A stretch of 64,000 nucleotides of DNA from Saccharopolyspora erythraea NRRL 2338. Its GTDB lineage: Bacteria > Actinomycetota > Actinomycetes > Mycobacteriales > Pseudonocardiaceae. Of the stretch, positions 8,930-17,123 are shown one piece after another. The stretch is from assembly GCF_000062885.1 (NCBI RefSeq), contig NC_009142.1:496001-560000 (forward strand). Direction: 5' to 3'. The stretch's first letter is position 1. Each line of letters starts with the position of its first letter. Both the position numbers and the translations under genes were made by a program. Under the pieces are notes generated by a model. That model did not search any database. It was not told the DNA's origin and saw only the letters and a program-made list of their open reading frames with translations.

Positions 8930-10087
8930 TCAGGGTTTGCGGTTCAGGGCGGCGTCCAGCGCGGAGATCTGGGCGTCCATCCACTGCACGTAGGTCTGGC
9001 CCTCGGGCAGCACCTCGGTCATCTCCACGACCGGGATCCGATTCTCCTCCGCGGCCTTGCGGACCGACTCGGTGACCGGCGACTCGGTCTGCGGGTTGTA
9101 GACCAGGGCGCCCGCCTGGCCGCTGCGGACCGCGTTCTGGACCTCGGCGACGGCGGCCGCGGACGGGTCGGACTCGGCCGCGATGGCGTTGACGAAGGCG
9201 GGCGGGGTGATGTCGGTGAGCTTGGCGTCCTCGATGAGGTAGTGCGCGACGGGCTCGGTGACGATCACCTTCTTGCCCTGGTGCGCCGCGGCGATCTGCT
9301 CGACGCGGCCCTCCAGGCCGTGGACGTCCTGGGCGAAGCGGGCGGCGGAGCCGGTGAACGCCTGGGCGTTGGCCGGCTGGAGCTTGCCAAGCTCCTGGGC
9401 GATGCGGTCGGCGACCCCGTGCACGAGGTGCAGGTCGTACCAGACGTGCTCGTTGCCCGAGTGGTCGTGGCCGTGCTCGTGGGCCTCGCCGGGCGCCGCG
9501 TGGCCGTGGTCGTCGGCGGGTGCCGGTGCGGGCTGGTCGTGGCCGTGCTCGTGCTCGTCGGCCGGTGCGGGTGCCGCGTGGCCGTGCTCGTCGGCCGGAG
9601 CGGGCTGCTCGCCGGGCGCGCCGTGGTCGTGCTCGTCGGCAGGGGGCGCCGGCTCACCGGGAGCCGGCGGCTGCTCGCCCTCGCCGGGTTCCCCGTGCGG
9701 TGCCTCCGGCACCGACACCGCCTCGACGGTGGGCTTGGGCTGGCCGGCGAGGATCTGCTCGACGAACTCGTCGTAGCCGCCGCCGTTGAGGATCACCAGG
9801 TCGGCATCGGTGACCTTGGCGGCGTCCTGCGGGGTGCTCTCGTGCGAGTGCGGGTCGGCGTTGGGGTCGCTGATCAGCGGCTCGACCTCGACGTGGTCGC
9901 CGCCGACCGCCTGCGCGACGCTGGCCCACACGCTCGTCGACGCGACCACCTTGACCTTGCCGTCGGCGGCCGAAGATCCCTGCTGGCCCGCGCCGCAGCC
10001 GGTCATCGCCAGCGCTGCCGCGGTGACGCCCACCAGAGCGGTGCACGTGCGGGGGAGGCGTCTGGTCTTGGGGCGGCTGGGGGTCAT
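8930..10087 (-). CDS. znuA: Zinc/manganese-binding lipoprotein with long His-rich loop
   Basis: About 385 aa. ATG at 10087 preceded by GGAGCAG. Lipoprotein signal: RRLPRTCTALVGVTAAALA then lipobox MTGC. Cluster A-I metal-binding fold: VKVVASTSVWASVAQAVGG, DPHSHESTPQDAAKV (His ligand), NEHVWYDL (His ligand), VIVTEPVAHYLIEDA, and LVYNPQTESP. Between the first two ligand regions (about residues 125-220) is an unusually long acidic His/Pro/Ala-rich loop made of repeated PADEH(D/G/E)H(G) units. ZnuA proteins often carry a His loop thought to capture Zn(II); this one is at the long end. Confidence 0.92.
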   Translation of the reverse strand: MTPSRPKTRRLPRTCTALVGVTAAALAMTGCGAGQQGSSAADGKVKVVASTSVWASVAQAVGGDHVEVEPLISDPNADPHSHESTPQDAAKVTDADLVILNGGGYDEFVEQILAGQPKPTVEAVSVPEAPHGEPGEGEQPPAPGEPAPPADEHDHGAPGEQPAPADEHGHAAPAPADEHEHGHDQPAPAPADDHGHAAPGEAHEHGHDHSGNEHVWYDLHLVHGVADRIAQELGKLQPANAQAFTGSAARFAQDVHGLEGRVEQIAAAHQGKKVIVTEPVAHYLIEDAKLTDITPPAFVNAIAAESDPSAAAVAEVQNAVRSGQAGALVYNPQTESPVTESVRKAAEENRIPVVEMTEVLPEGQTYVQWMDAQISALDAALNRKP

Positions 10088-10135
10088 CGGCTGCTCCTCC
10101 AAGGCGGCGTCGCGTCCCGGTGAGGCTCGAAACGC

Positions 10136-10153
10136 TAACGGAAACCGTTGTCA
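10136..10153. promoter_or_regulatory. Putative Zur-type operator upstream of znuA
   Basis: An imperfect palindrome (TAACGGAAACCGTTGTCA) lies about 50 bases before the znuA start. The core AACGG-AAA-CCGTT is perfectly symmetric. On the znuA strand it reads TGACAACGGTTTCCGTTA, loosely like the TGAnAAnnnTTnTCA pattern of actinobacterial Zur/Fur boxes. Assignment rests on position and symmetry only. Confidence 0.4.
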
Positions 10154-10213
10154 TGTGCAGCCTACGCGCAGCGACACGCGTGATTCCACCGACCGGGTGG
10201 TGTTGTGGGAAAG

Positions 10214-10246
10214 ACGACGCCCCCGTCGCAGCGCAACAGGGGCGTT
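10214..10246 (-). terminator. Putative intrinsic terminator after the msiK-like gene
   Basis: On the minus strand a 7-bp GC stem (ACGCCCC / GGGGCGT) with a 14-base loop lies 20-45 bases after the stop of the ABC ATPase and is followed by CGTCTTTCCC, a weak T-rich tail. Confidence 0.45.
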
Positions 10247-10264
10247 CGGCGGAACTCGATCGAG

Positions 10265-11350
<1,086 letters not shown>

Positions 11351-11536
11351 GTGTGACGCACCTTTCACAACGCAGGTCCGGTCAAAGTAGCTTCGAAATC
11401 GGTAAAGGTCAGCCCCCGTGCGGAAAGAACCCCGGAGAGTGACGTTGACGTTTCTCTGCGTACATGGGATGTGACCTTCGTGGAATATGCGTGATCGGTG
11501 CTTCTCCAGGCAGTACTGAACCGTTACGGTTCCTCC

Positions 11537-12637
11537 ATGGCGCGGTCAACGAATGCCCGGCGGCCTGCGACGCTCGCTTCGCTCGCGGCGGAGCTGGGTG
11601 TCTCCAGGACTACGGTGTCGAATGCGTACAACCGTCCCGACCAGCTCTCCCCGGAGCTGCGCAAGCGGGTGCTCGACACTGCCCGGAGGCTGGGCTACCC
11701 GGGCCCGGACCCGGTCGCGCGGTCGCTGCGGACCCGCAAGGCGGGCGCGGTCGGGCTGCTGCTGACCGAGAACCTCTCCTACGCCTTCCGCGACCCGGGC
11801 GCCATCAGCTTCCTCGAGGGTCTGTCACTCGCGTGTGAGGACGCAGGCCACGGGCTGCTGCTGATCCCGGCGAGCCCGGAACGCGAGGACGTCGCCTCCG
11901 TGCACCGCGCGGGCGTGGACGGCTTCGTCGTGTACTCGGTGCCCGAGGACGACCCGCACCTGGCCGCGGTGCTGGAGCGCCCGGTGCCGGTGGTGGTCTG
12001 CGACCAGCCTCGGCTCGACAACCTGGACTGGGTCGGACCCGACGACGCCCGTGCCATCAAGAGCATGGCCGACCACCTGATCAAGCTCGGCCACCGCCGC
12101 ATCGGCGTCTCCTGCATGCGCCTGGCCCGGGGCCGCAACGACGGCCTGGCCTCGGTGCAGCGGCAGGCCAACGCCAGCTTCCACGTGCAGAAGTCCCGGC
12201 TCACCGCGCTCGCCGAGAGCTTCAGCGAGGCGGGCGTGGACTGGACGAAGGTCCCCGTCGTGGAGCGCTTCGACCACACCGCGGCCTCCGGTGCCTCGGC
12301 GGCCCGGCAGCTGCTGGACCTCGACCCGGACATCACCGCGATCGTGTGCACCTCCGACATCCTCGCGCTCGGTGCGCTCAACGAGGCCAGGAGCCGAGGG
12401 CTGCGGGTGCCCGAGGACCTCACCGTCACCGGTTTCGACGGCATCGCCGACGCCGAGCGCGCGGGCCTGACCACCGTGCGCCAGCCGGTGCTGGAGAAGG
12501 GCCGGGCCGCCGGACGGCTGCTGCTGGAGACCAGCGAACCGGGCAGGCCGCGGGAGGTGGTGCTGGAGACCCAGCTCATCACCGGCACGACGGCCGCGCC
12601 GCCGCGTTCGCGCGAGGAGCGCTGGTTCGGCCCGTAA
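11537..12637 (+). CDS. LacI-family transcriptional regulator
   Basis: 366 aa. The N-terminal HTH (ATLASLAAELGVSRTTVSNAYNRPDQLSPELRKRV) has the LacI hinge-helix sequence LGYPGPDPVARSLR. It is followed by a periplasmic-binding-like ligand domain: AGVDGFVVYS, LIKLGHRRIGVS, AIVCTSDILALGALNEARSRGLRVPEDLTVTGFDG (in parts). It therefore responds to a small effector, likely a sugar or nucleoside. The ATG at 11537 was chosen over an upstream start because family proteins begin just before the HTH. It shares a 186-base divergent promoter region with the msiK-like gene. Confidence 0.9.
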   Translation: MARSTNARRPATLASLAAELGVSRTTVSNAYNRPDQLSPELRKRVLDTARRLGYPGPDPVARSLRTRKAGAVGLLLTENLSYAFRDPGAISFLEGLSLACEDAGHGLLLIPASPEREDVASVHRAGVDGFVVYSVPEDDPHLAAVLERPVPVVVCDQPRLDNLDWVGPDDARAIKSMADHLIKLGHRRIGVSCMRLARGRNDGLASVQRQANASFHVQKSRLTALAESFSEAGVDWTKVPVVERFDHTAASGASAARQLLDLDPDITAIVCTSDILALGALNEARSRGLRVPEDLTVTGFDGIADAERAGLTTVRQPVLEKGRAAGRLLLETSEPGRPREVVLETQLITGTTAAPPRSREERWFGP

Positions 12638-12721
12638 GGCGCCGCGGCTCAGCGCTGCGAGCCGGGTCCCACACCGCGAGCGGCTGACGCCGCTCGAGAA
12701 ACAGGCCCCGGTCAGCGCTGA

Positions 12722-14314
12722 TCAGTAGTTCGTCCACTCGCCTTGGGCGTAGCTGAGGATCGTCGGGTGCATCAGCGTCGACGGTTCCATGCCTGGGATG
12801 CGCCTGCGGTCGGGCGGGAACTCCGCGGCCGCCCGCAGCGTCCCGGCGTCCAGCGACCGCAGCGGCGGGGCGCCCGCGGGTAGCTCCAGCGGCGGCGCGG
12901 CGCCGGCTGTGCCGAGGTGGAAGCCCCACTCGCCGAAGCTCGGCACCGACACCTCGTAGGGAACCGTCGAGATCCCCGCCGCGCGCGTGGTCGCCTCGAT
13001 GCACCAGAACGCCTGCGGCGCGAAGTACGGCGACCCGGCCTGCACGTTGACCCGTGCCCCGTCGGCCATGGCGTGCCTGACCAGCGCGTAGAACTCCGTG
13101 GAGTACAGCTTCGCGGTGGCCGTCGAGTCCGGGTCGGGCATGTCGACCAGCACGACGTCGTAGCGCTCGCGGTTGTCGCGCAGCCACGCGAAGGCGTCGG
13201 CGGACACGGTGCGAACGCGCGGATCGTCGAACGCGTGCCGGTTGAGCCCGGCGACCCGCGGGTCCTCGCGCGCCAGGTCCAGCACCGCCGGGTCCATCTC
13301 GACCAGCGTGACCTGCTGGACGTCGGGGTAGCGCAGCACCTCGCGCAGCGCCAGCCCGTCACCGCCGCCGAGGACCAGCACCCGCGAGCGCGGCCCCGCC
13401 ATCGCCGGGTGCACCAGCGCCTCGTGGTAGCGGTACTCGTCGACCGAGCTGAACTGGAGGTCGCCGTTGAGGAAGAGCCGGGTGTCGCCGCGGCCGGACA
13501 GCGAGACCCGCTCGGTCAGCACGACGTCCTGGTAGTCCGTGCGCTCGGCGTGCACGACGGGGTCGGCGTACAGCGCCTGCCGGGCGGTGACCTCGAAGTC
13601 GTCGGCGAAGACGTAGGCGACCAGCAGCACACCCCCGACCAGCGCCGACGCCGCGACCAGCACCAACCGCACGCGCTTGGACAGCTCCCGGCGGAACACC
13701 GTCAGCACCAGGCCGAGCCCGGCCGCGGCGTTGAGCATCCCGACCAGCAGCGCGCCCTGGATCTGGCCGAACAGCGGCAGCAGCAGGAACGGGAAGGCCA
13801 GGCCGCCGACCAGCCCGCCGACGTAGTCGGCGGCGAACAGGTCGGCCACCGCCGAACCCGCGTCCTGCTTGCGGATCCGCTGGAGCAGCACCATCAGCAG
13901 CGGGATCTCCGCGCCGATCAGCGCGCCGAGGACCAGCGCCGTCACGATCAGCGCGGGCAGGTACAGGCCCACCCAGGCGAACGCCGCGTAGAGCAGCAGC
14001 ACGCTCAGCCCGCCCAGCAGCGCCAGGACCAGCTCCACCAGCGCGAACGCCGCCGCCGCCCAGCGCTGGAGCGGCTTGGCGGCCAGCGCGCCGACGCCCA
14101 TGGCGAAGACCATGAGCGACAGCACGATGGAGGCTTGCCCGATCGTGTCGCCGATCAGGTAGCTGCCGAGCGCGACCAGCGCCAGCTCGTAGACGAGCCC
14201 GCACGCCGCGCAGACGAACACCGCCACCAGCACGGCGGTGCGGGCGAGGCGTCCGCGCGGGCGAGGGGCCGCGGCGGGTTCGGTCTCGTCGCGGGGTTCA
14301 GTGCTGACGGACAT
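12722..14314 (-). CDS. Membrane-anchored spermidine-synthase-like protein (polyamine aminopropyltransferase family)
   Basis: 530 aa. The N-terminal half (residues ~25-240) holds about seven hydrophobic helices (VFVCAACGLVYELALVALGSYL, VLSLMVFAMGVGALAAK and others). The C-terminal half is a spermidine-synthase fold: DEYRYHEALVHPAM, RVLVLGGGDGLALREVLR (nucleotide-binding GGGDG), VTLVEMDP, DVVLVDMPDPDSTATAKLYS (D-D-P-x-G-like site here DMPDPD) and FYALVRHAMADGA. Proteins with this layout are common in actinobacteria; polyamine synthesis has not been shown for most. Last gene of a conserved operon with DUF350, DUF4247 and DUF4178 proteins. Confidence 0.85.
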   Translation of the reverse strand: MSVSTEPRDETEPAAAPRPRGRLARTAVLVAVFVCAACGLVYELALVALGSYLIGDTIGQASIVLSLMVFAMGVGALAAKPLQRWAAAAFALVELVLALLGGLSVLLLYAAFAWVGLYLPALIVTALVLGALIGAEIPLLMVLLQRIRKQDAGSAVADLFAADYVGGLVGGLAFPFLLLPLFGQIQGALLVGMLNAAAGLGLVLTVFRRELSKRVRLVLVAASALVGGVLLVAYVFADDFEVTARQALYADPVVHAERTDYQDVVLTERVSLSGRGDTRLFLNGDLQFSSVDEYRYHEALVHPAMAGPRSRVLVLGGGDGLALREVLRYPDVQQVTLVEMDPAVLDLAREDPRVAGLNRHAFDDPRVRTVSADAFAWLRDNRERYDVVLVDMPDPDSTATAKLYSTEFYALVRHAMADGARVNVQAGSPYFAPQAFWCIEATTRAAGISTVPYEVSVPSFGEWGFHLGTAGAAPPLELPAGAPPLRSLDAGTLRAAAEFPPDRRRIPGMEPSTLMHPTILSYAQGEWTNY

Positions 14315-14410
14315 GGCGAGCAGTCTTCACATCCGGGGCGCCGGGCCGGGAGCCGGGCGCGGAACGCCTGCGGAGACCGGGCTCGGCCCAGGTGCGGGGA
14401 CCGGGCGTCC

Positions 14411-14836
14411 TCACCAGATCGCGGCGGCGATCAGCACGCTGATCACGACGTGCGCGACCGCCGACACCCAGGTTCCCGGGTGCATGTTCGGCGACGCCAG
14501 CTCGTCGCCCAGCTTGCCCGGCGTCAGGGCGTCGATGAGCAGGAACGACAGGCTCATCAGCACCAGGCCGAGCAGGCCGTAGGCCAGCGTCCCGACCAGG
14601 CCCGCGATCAGGTCGTCGGCGCTGGCGGCGATCGCGGTGGTCAGGATGACCCCGACGCCGGTCAGGCCGGAGACCAGCAGCAGCGCGGCGTTGGGGTTGC
14701 GCTGGACCCAGATCAGGTCGCGCAGCCTGCCCGGCGTGGCCAGGTCCACCAGGACGTAGCCGAGCGCCATCATCAGCACGCCGATCACGCCGTAGGCGAC
14801 CGCCGCGAGCAGGCCGGAGAGCAGTTCCTGGAGCAA
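14411..14836 (-). CDS. DUF350-family membrane protein
   Basis: About 141 aa with four hydrophobic helices in two repeats. Each repeat has a helix, then a LVD/LID-A-TPG(R/K)L loop (LVDLATPGRLRDL and LIDALTPGKLGDEL). This duplicated pattern is typical of DUF350 (YjfL-like) proteins. The TTG start at 14836 is preceded by GAAGGG at good spacing; the frame upstream lacks family similarity. Function unknown. Sits 46 bases from the DUF4247-linked membrane protein upstream in the operon. Confidence 0.82.
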   Translation of the reverse strand: MLQELLSGLLAAVAYGVIGVLMMALGYVLVDLATPGRLRDLIWVQRNPNAALLLVSGLTGVGVILTTAIAASADDLIAGLVGTLAYGLLGLVLMSLSFLLIDALTPGKLGDELASPNMHPGTWVSAVAHVVISVLIAAAIW

Positions 14837-14882
14837 GGTGTCGGGCCCTTCTCGTGTCGTCAGCTTGGGATGGGCGGAGGGG

Positions 14883-15884
14883 TCAGTGGCGCGGACCGCC
14901 GGGCGGTGGCGCCTGCGGCGGCCACGGCGGCTGCTGCGGACCGCCGTGCGGGGGCGGTGCGCCGTGCGGGGGCGGTGCCTGCGGTCGGGGGCCTGGCTGC
15001 TGAGGTGGGAATCCCTGCGCCGGCGGTTGCTGCTGCGGCTGCTGCCCGCCCGGGTGCGGTCCGGCGTGCTGCTGCGGGAAGCCTTGTGCCGGCGGATGCG
15101 GGCCTGGTCCACCGGGCGGCGGGCCCTGTTCGCCCTTCTTCCGCCCACTGGCACGCACACCCACGAGCACGCACACCAGCGCCACGAGGCCGAGCCCTCC
15201 GATCCACAGCCATATCGACCACGCGCCGTCGGAGCTTCGCGCGGCGGGCAGCGGTTTCGCCGGCCGCGCGCCGGGTTCGCCGTCGGCGACCGGTGGCGCG
15301 CGCAGCTCCCCGCGTTCGGCCAGCAGCAGCGGCAGCACCAGCGCCGCGTGTCCGGTCGTGGCCACCGGGTTCTCCACCAGCGCCTCGGCGTCGACGCCGA
15401 CGAGCGGGTACTCCGACGTCCCGGGCAGCGCGCCGCGGTCGAAGTCCGGCGACGCCGCCACCTCCACGCCGGCCGCGCCCAGGTCTCCGGCGGGGTTCGC
15501 CACGAACGTCCGCACCTCCGCCCACCGGGGGCAGGTGTCGGCCGGGACGCCCGGTCCGCGGCTGGAACCCTGGTCGAACCGGCCGTCGCGGCCGTCGGTC
15601 AGCTTCCAGCCGAAGCAGACGCCGTGCTGCTTCTCCGCGACGGCCAGCTGCTGCGCGAGCTGCTGCGAGTCGGCCGGGGTGAACCGCCGGATCGGCGGGC
15701 CGGAATAGCTGGTGCTCTGGCTGTAGGTGGTTGTGTCCTCGTCGGTGAACGCGGGGGAGTCGTCGTCCCCGGCCCACGAGCTGATCGCGCCGATCGCGAG
15801 CAGCAGTGCCAGCGCTGCCAGCAGGATCCAGGTCCCGGCCTTGGTCTTCTTCTTCCCGGCGCTCTGGTTCGGGCCCGCGCTCAT
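14883..15884 (-). CDS. Membrane protein with extracytoplasmic domain and Pro/Gln-rich cytoplasmic tail
   Basis: 333 aa. One N-terminal helix (TWILLAALALLLAIGAISSWA, residues ~18-38), an exported domain to ~residue 215 with two Cys (HGVCFGW, DTCPRW) that may form a disulphide, and a second helix (IWLWIGGLGLVALVCVLVGV). The tail is PPPGGPGPHPPAQG-type low complexity. The tail resembles those of actinobacterial proteins that recruit partners by disordered Pro-rich segments. I do not recognise the exported domain. The start (MSAGPNQSAG) overlaps the upstream gene stop by four bases, so it is translationally coupled. Confidence 0.7.
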   Translation of the reverse strand: MSAGPNQSAGKKKTKAGTWILLAALALLLAIGAISSWAGDDDSPAFTDEDTTTYSQSTSYSGPPIRRFTPADSQQLAQQLAVAEKQHGVCFGWKLTDGRDGRFDQGSSRGPGVPADTCPRWAEVRTFVANPAGDLGAAGVEVAASPDFDRGALPGTSEYPLVGVDAEALVENPVATTGHAALVLPLLLAERGELRAPPVADGEPGARPAKPLPAARSSDGAWSIWLWIGGLGLVALVCVLVGVRASGRKKGEQGPPPGGPGPHPPAQGFPQQHAGPHPGGQQPQQQPPAQGFPPQQPGPRPQAPPPHGAPPPHGGPQQPPWPPQAPPPGGPRH

Positions 15885-16318
15885 TTGCCCGCCCCGGGAC
15901 CGCGTCCGCGGAACGACTCGCCGTGGGTACCGATCCAGCCCCACGTCCCGCCGACGTGGCTGTGGTAGCGGTGGTAGGCGTGGTCGACGTCCATCACGTG
16001 GATCACCGAACCGCGGTCGCGCGGCTGGACGATCACCGCGTCGTCCTTGTAGCGCAGGTAGATGCCGGAGGTGTCGGCGGCCTGCGCGACCGGCTGCCAG
16101 CGGCTGGTGATTTCCCGCGAGACCACGCTCGGGGTCAGCGGGCTGGTGTAGGCGCGGTTGTCGTCGTCACCGCGGAGGTCGAGGTGCGCCGCGCGCTGGT
16201 AGTGGTTGGCCACGTAGCCGCGCGGGCCGGTGCCCGTGGAGAAGATCATCACCAGCGCGATGACCAGGGCGAGCACCGCGCAGATCCCGCCGAGCAGGAA
16301 CCATAACCGGGGTTTCAT
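15881..16318 (-). CDS. DUF4247-family membrane protein
   Basis: 145 aa. N-terminal anchor FLLGGICAVLALVIALVMIF; then a small exported domain with YVANHYQRAAHLDL, REITSRWQPVAQAAD, IYLRYKDDAVIVQPRDRGSVIHVMD and a His-rich end (HAYHRYHSHVGGTWGW). This matches what I know of DUF4247. The start overlaps the DUF4178 stop by four bases (ATGA). Function unknown; the family neighbourhood suggests an envelope or membrane stress role. Confidence 0.78.
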   Translation of the reverse strand: MKPRLWFLLGGICAVLALVIALVMIFSTGTGPRGYVANHYQRAAHLDLRGDDDNRAYTSPLTPSVVSREITSRWQPVAQAADTSGIYLRYKDDAVIVQPRDRGSVIHVMDVDHAYHRYHSHVGGTWGWIGTHGESFRGRGPGAGK

Positions 16319-16944
16319 CGACCGCCTTCCTGACCGGTTCCGCCAGCGGTGGGGTAGATCAGCACGTCGTAGCGGCTCAGCTGCTCGCCGGTGCTGGCCT
16401 CCCAGCCGGCGTCGCCGTAGCGCTCGAAGCTCAGCAGCGAGCCGTCGGACGCCTCGTAGTCGTGGTATCCGACGGTGCCCTGCTCGTCCAGCCCGGTGGT
16501 GGCCTCGCTGCGGAAGCTCGCCGACCCGGACTCGTCGGAGCGGTAGGTGCGCCCGCCGAACTCGATCGTGCTCGCGCCCGGCTCACCCGCGTCGGCGGCG
16601 GGCAGCCACTGGGCGAGGACCAGGTCGGGGTCCTCCTCGACGGACAGCCAGACCTGGCCGCCCTTGGCGTCGTCGAGCAGGTGCTCCGACCACTTCCAGC
16701 CGCCCTCGGACAGCCGCAGGCTGCCGCGGACGGTATAGGAGTGGCCGCGGATCTCGACGATGTCGCCGGCCTTCAGCGCCCGCGGGTCACCGCGCAGCGA
16801 GTCCTCGTCGCCGGTGTGGAACGGGTCCCGCGGGGCGGCCGCCCGCTGGTCGCCACCGCCTCGGCGCGTGTAGACGAGGTAGACGACGGCGGCCACCGCC
16901 ATGATCGCCAGGATCACGACGACGATCGCCAGCACAACCTTCAT
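16315..16944 (-). CDS. DUF4178-family membrane-anchored protein
   Basis: 209 aa. One N-terminal helix (KVVLAIVVVILAIMAVAAVVYLVYT shown in part: VVVILAIMAVAAVVYLVY), then a cytoplasmic beta-rich domain. The domain has LKAGDIVEIRGHSYTVRGSL, WSEHLLDD, VWLSVEEDPDLVLAQW and FERYGDAGWEASTGEQLSRYDVLIYP (partly quoted), the DUF4178 signature. First gene of the five-gene minus-strand operon ending at 12722. ATG at 16944 preceded by GGGCGGG. Confidence 0.8.
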   Translation of the reverse strand: MKVVLAIVVVILAIMAVAAVVYLVYTRRGGGDQRAAAPRDPFHTGDEDSLRGDPRALKAGDIVEIRGHSYTVRGSLRLSEGGWKWSEHLLDDAKGGQVWLSVEEDPDLVLAQWLPAADAGEPGASTIEFGGRTYRSDESGSASFRSEATTGLDEQGTVGYHDYEASDGSLLSFERYGDAGWEASTGEQLSRYDVLIYPTAGGTGQEGGR

Positions 16945-17075
16945 CCCGCCCCGCCCTTCCCGTGTCGAGCCGATCTGCGCAGAGGGTATTAGCCCATCTC
17001 GACGCATCGGGCGGAGTTCGGCAAATCGTGACCCTTGTCCTGTTCCGGGTCCCGAAGCCCCATCCGGAAAGCAGA

Positions 17076-17108
17076 GCGTCTCCTGGCCCCGGGGGGACCA
17101 GGAGACGC
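17076..17108. terminator. Intrinsic terminator-like hairpin after the otsB-GH15 gene
   Basis: Perfect 11-bp inverted repeat GCGTCTCCTGG / CCAGGAGACGC with an 11-base GC loop, 16 bases past the stop of the 17124-19676 gene. Confidence 0.7.
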
Positions 17109-17123
17109 GATGCGATCAGGCCG

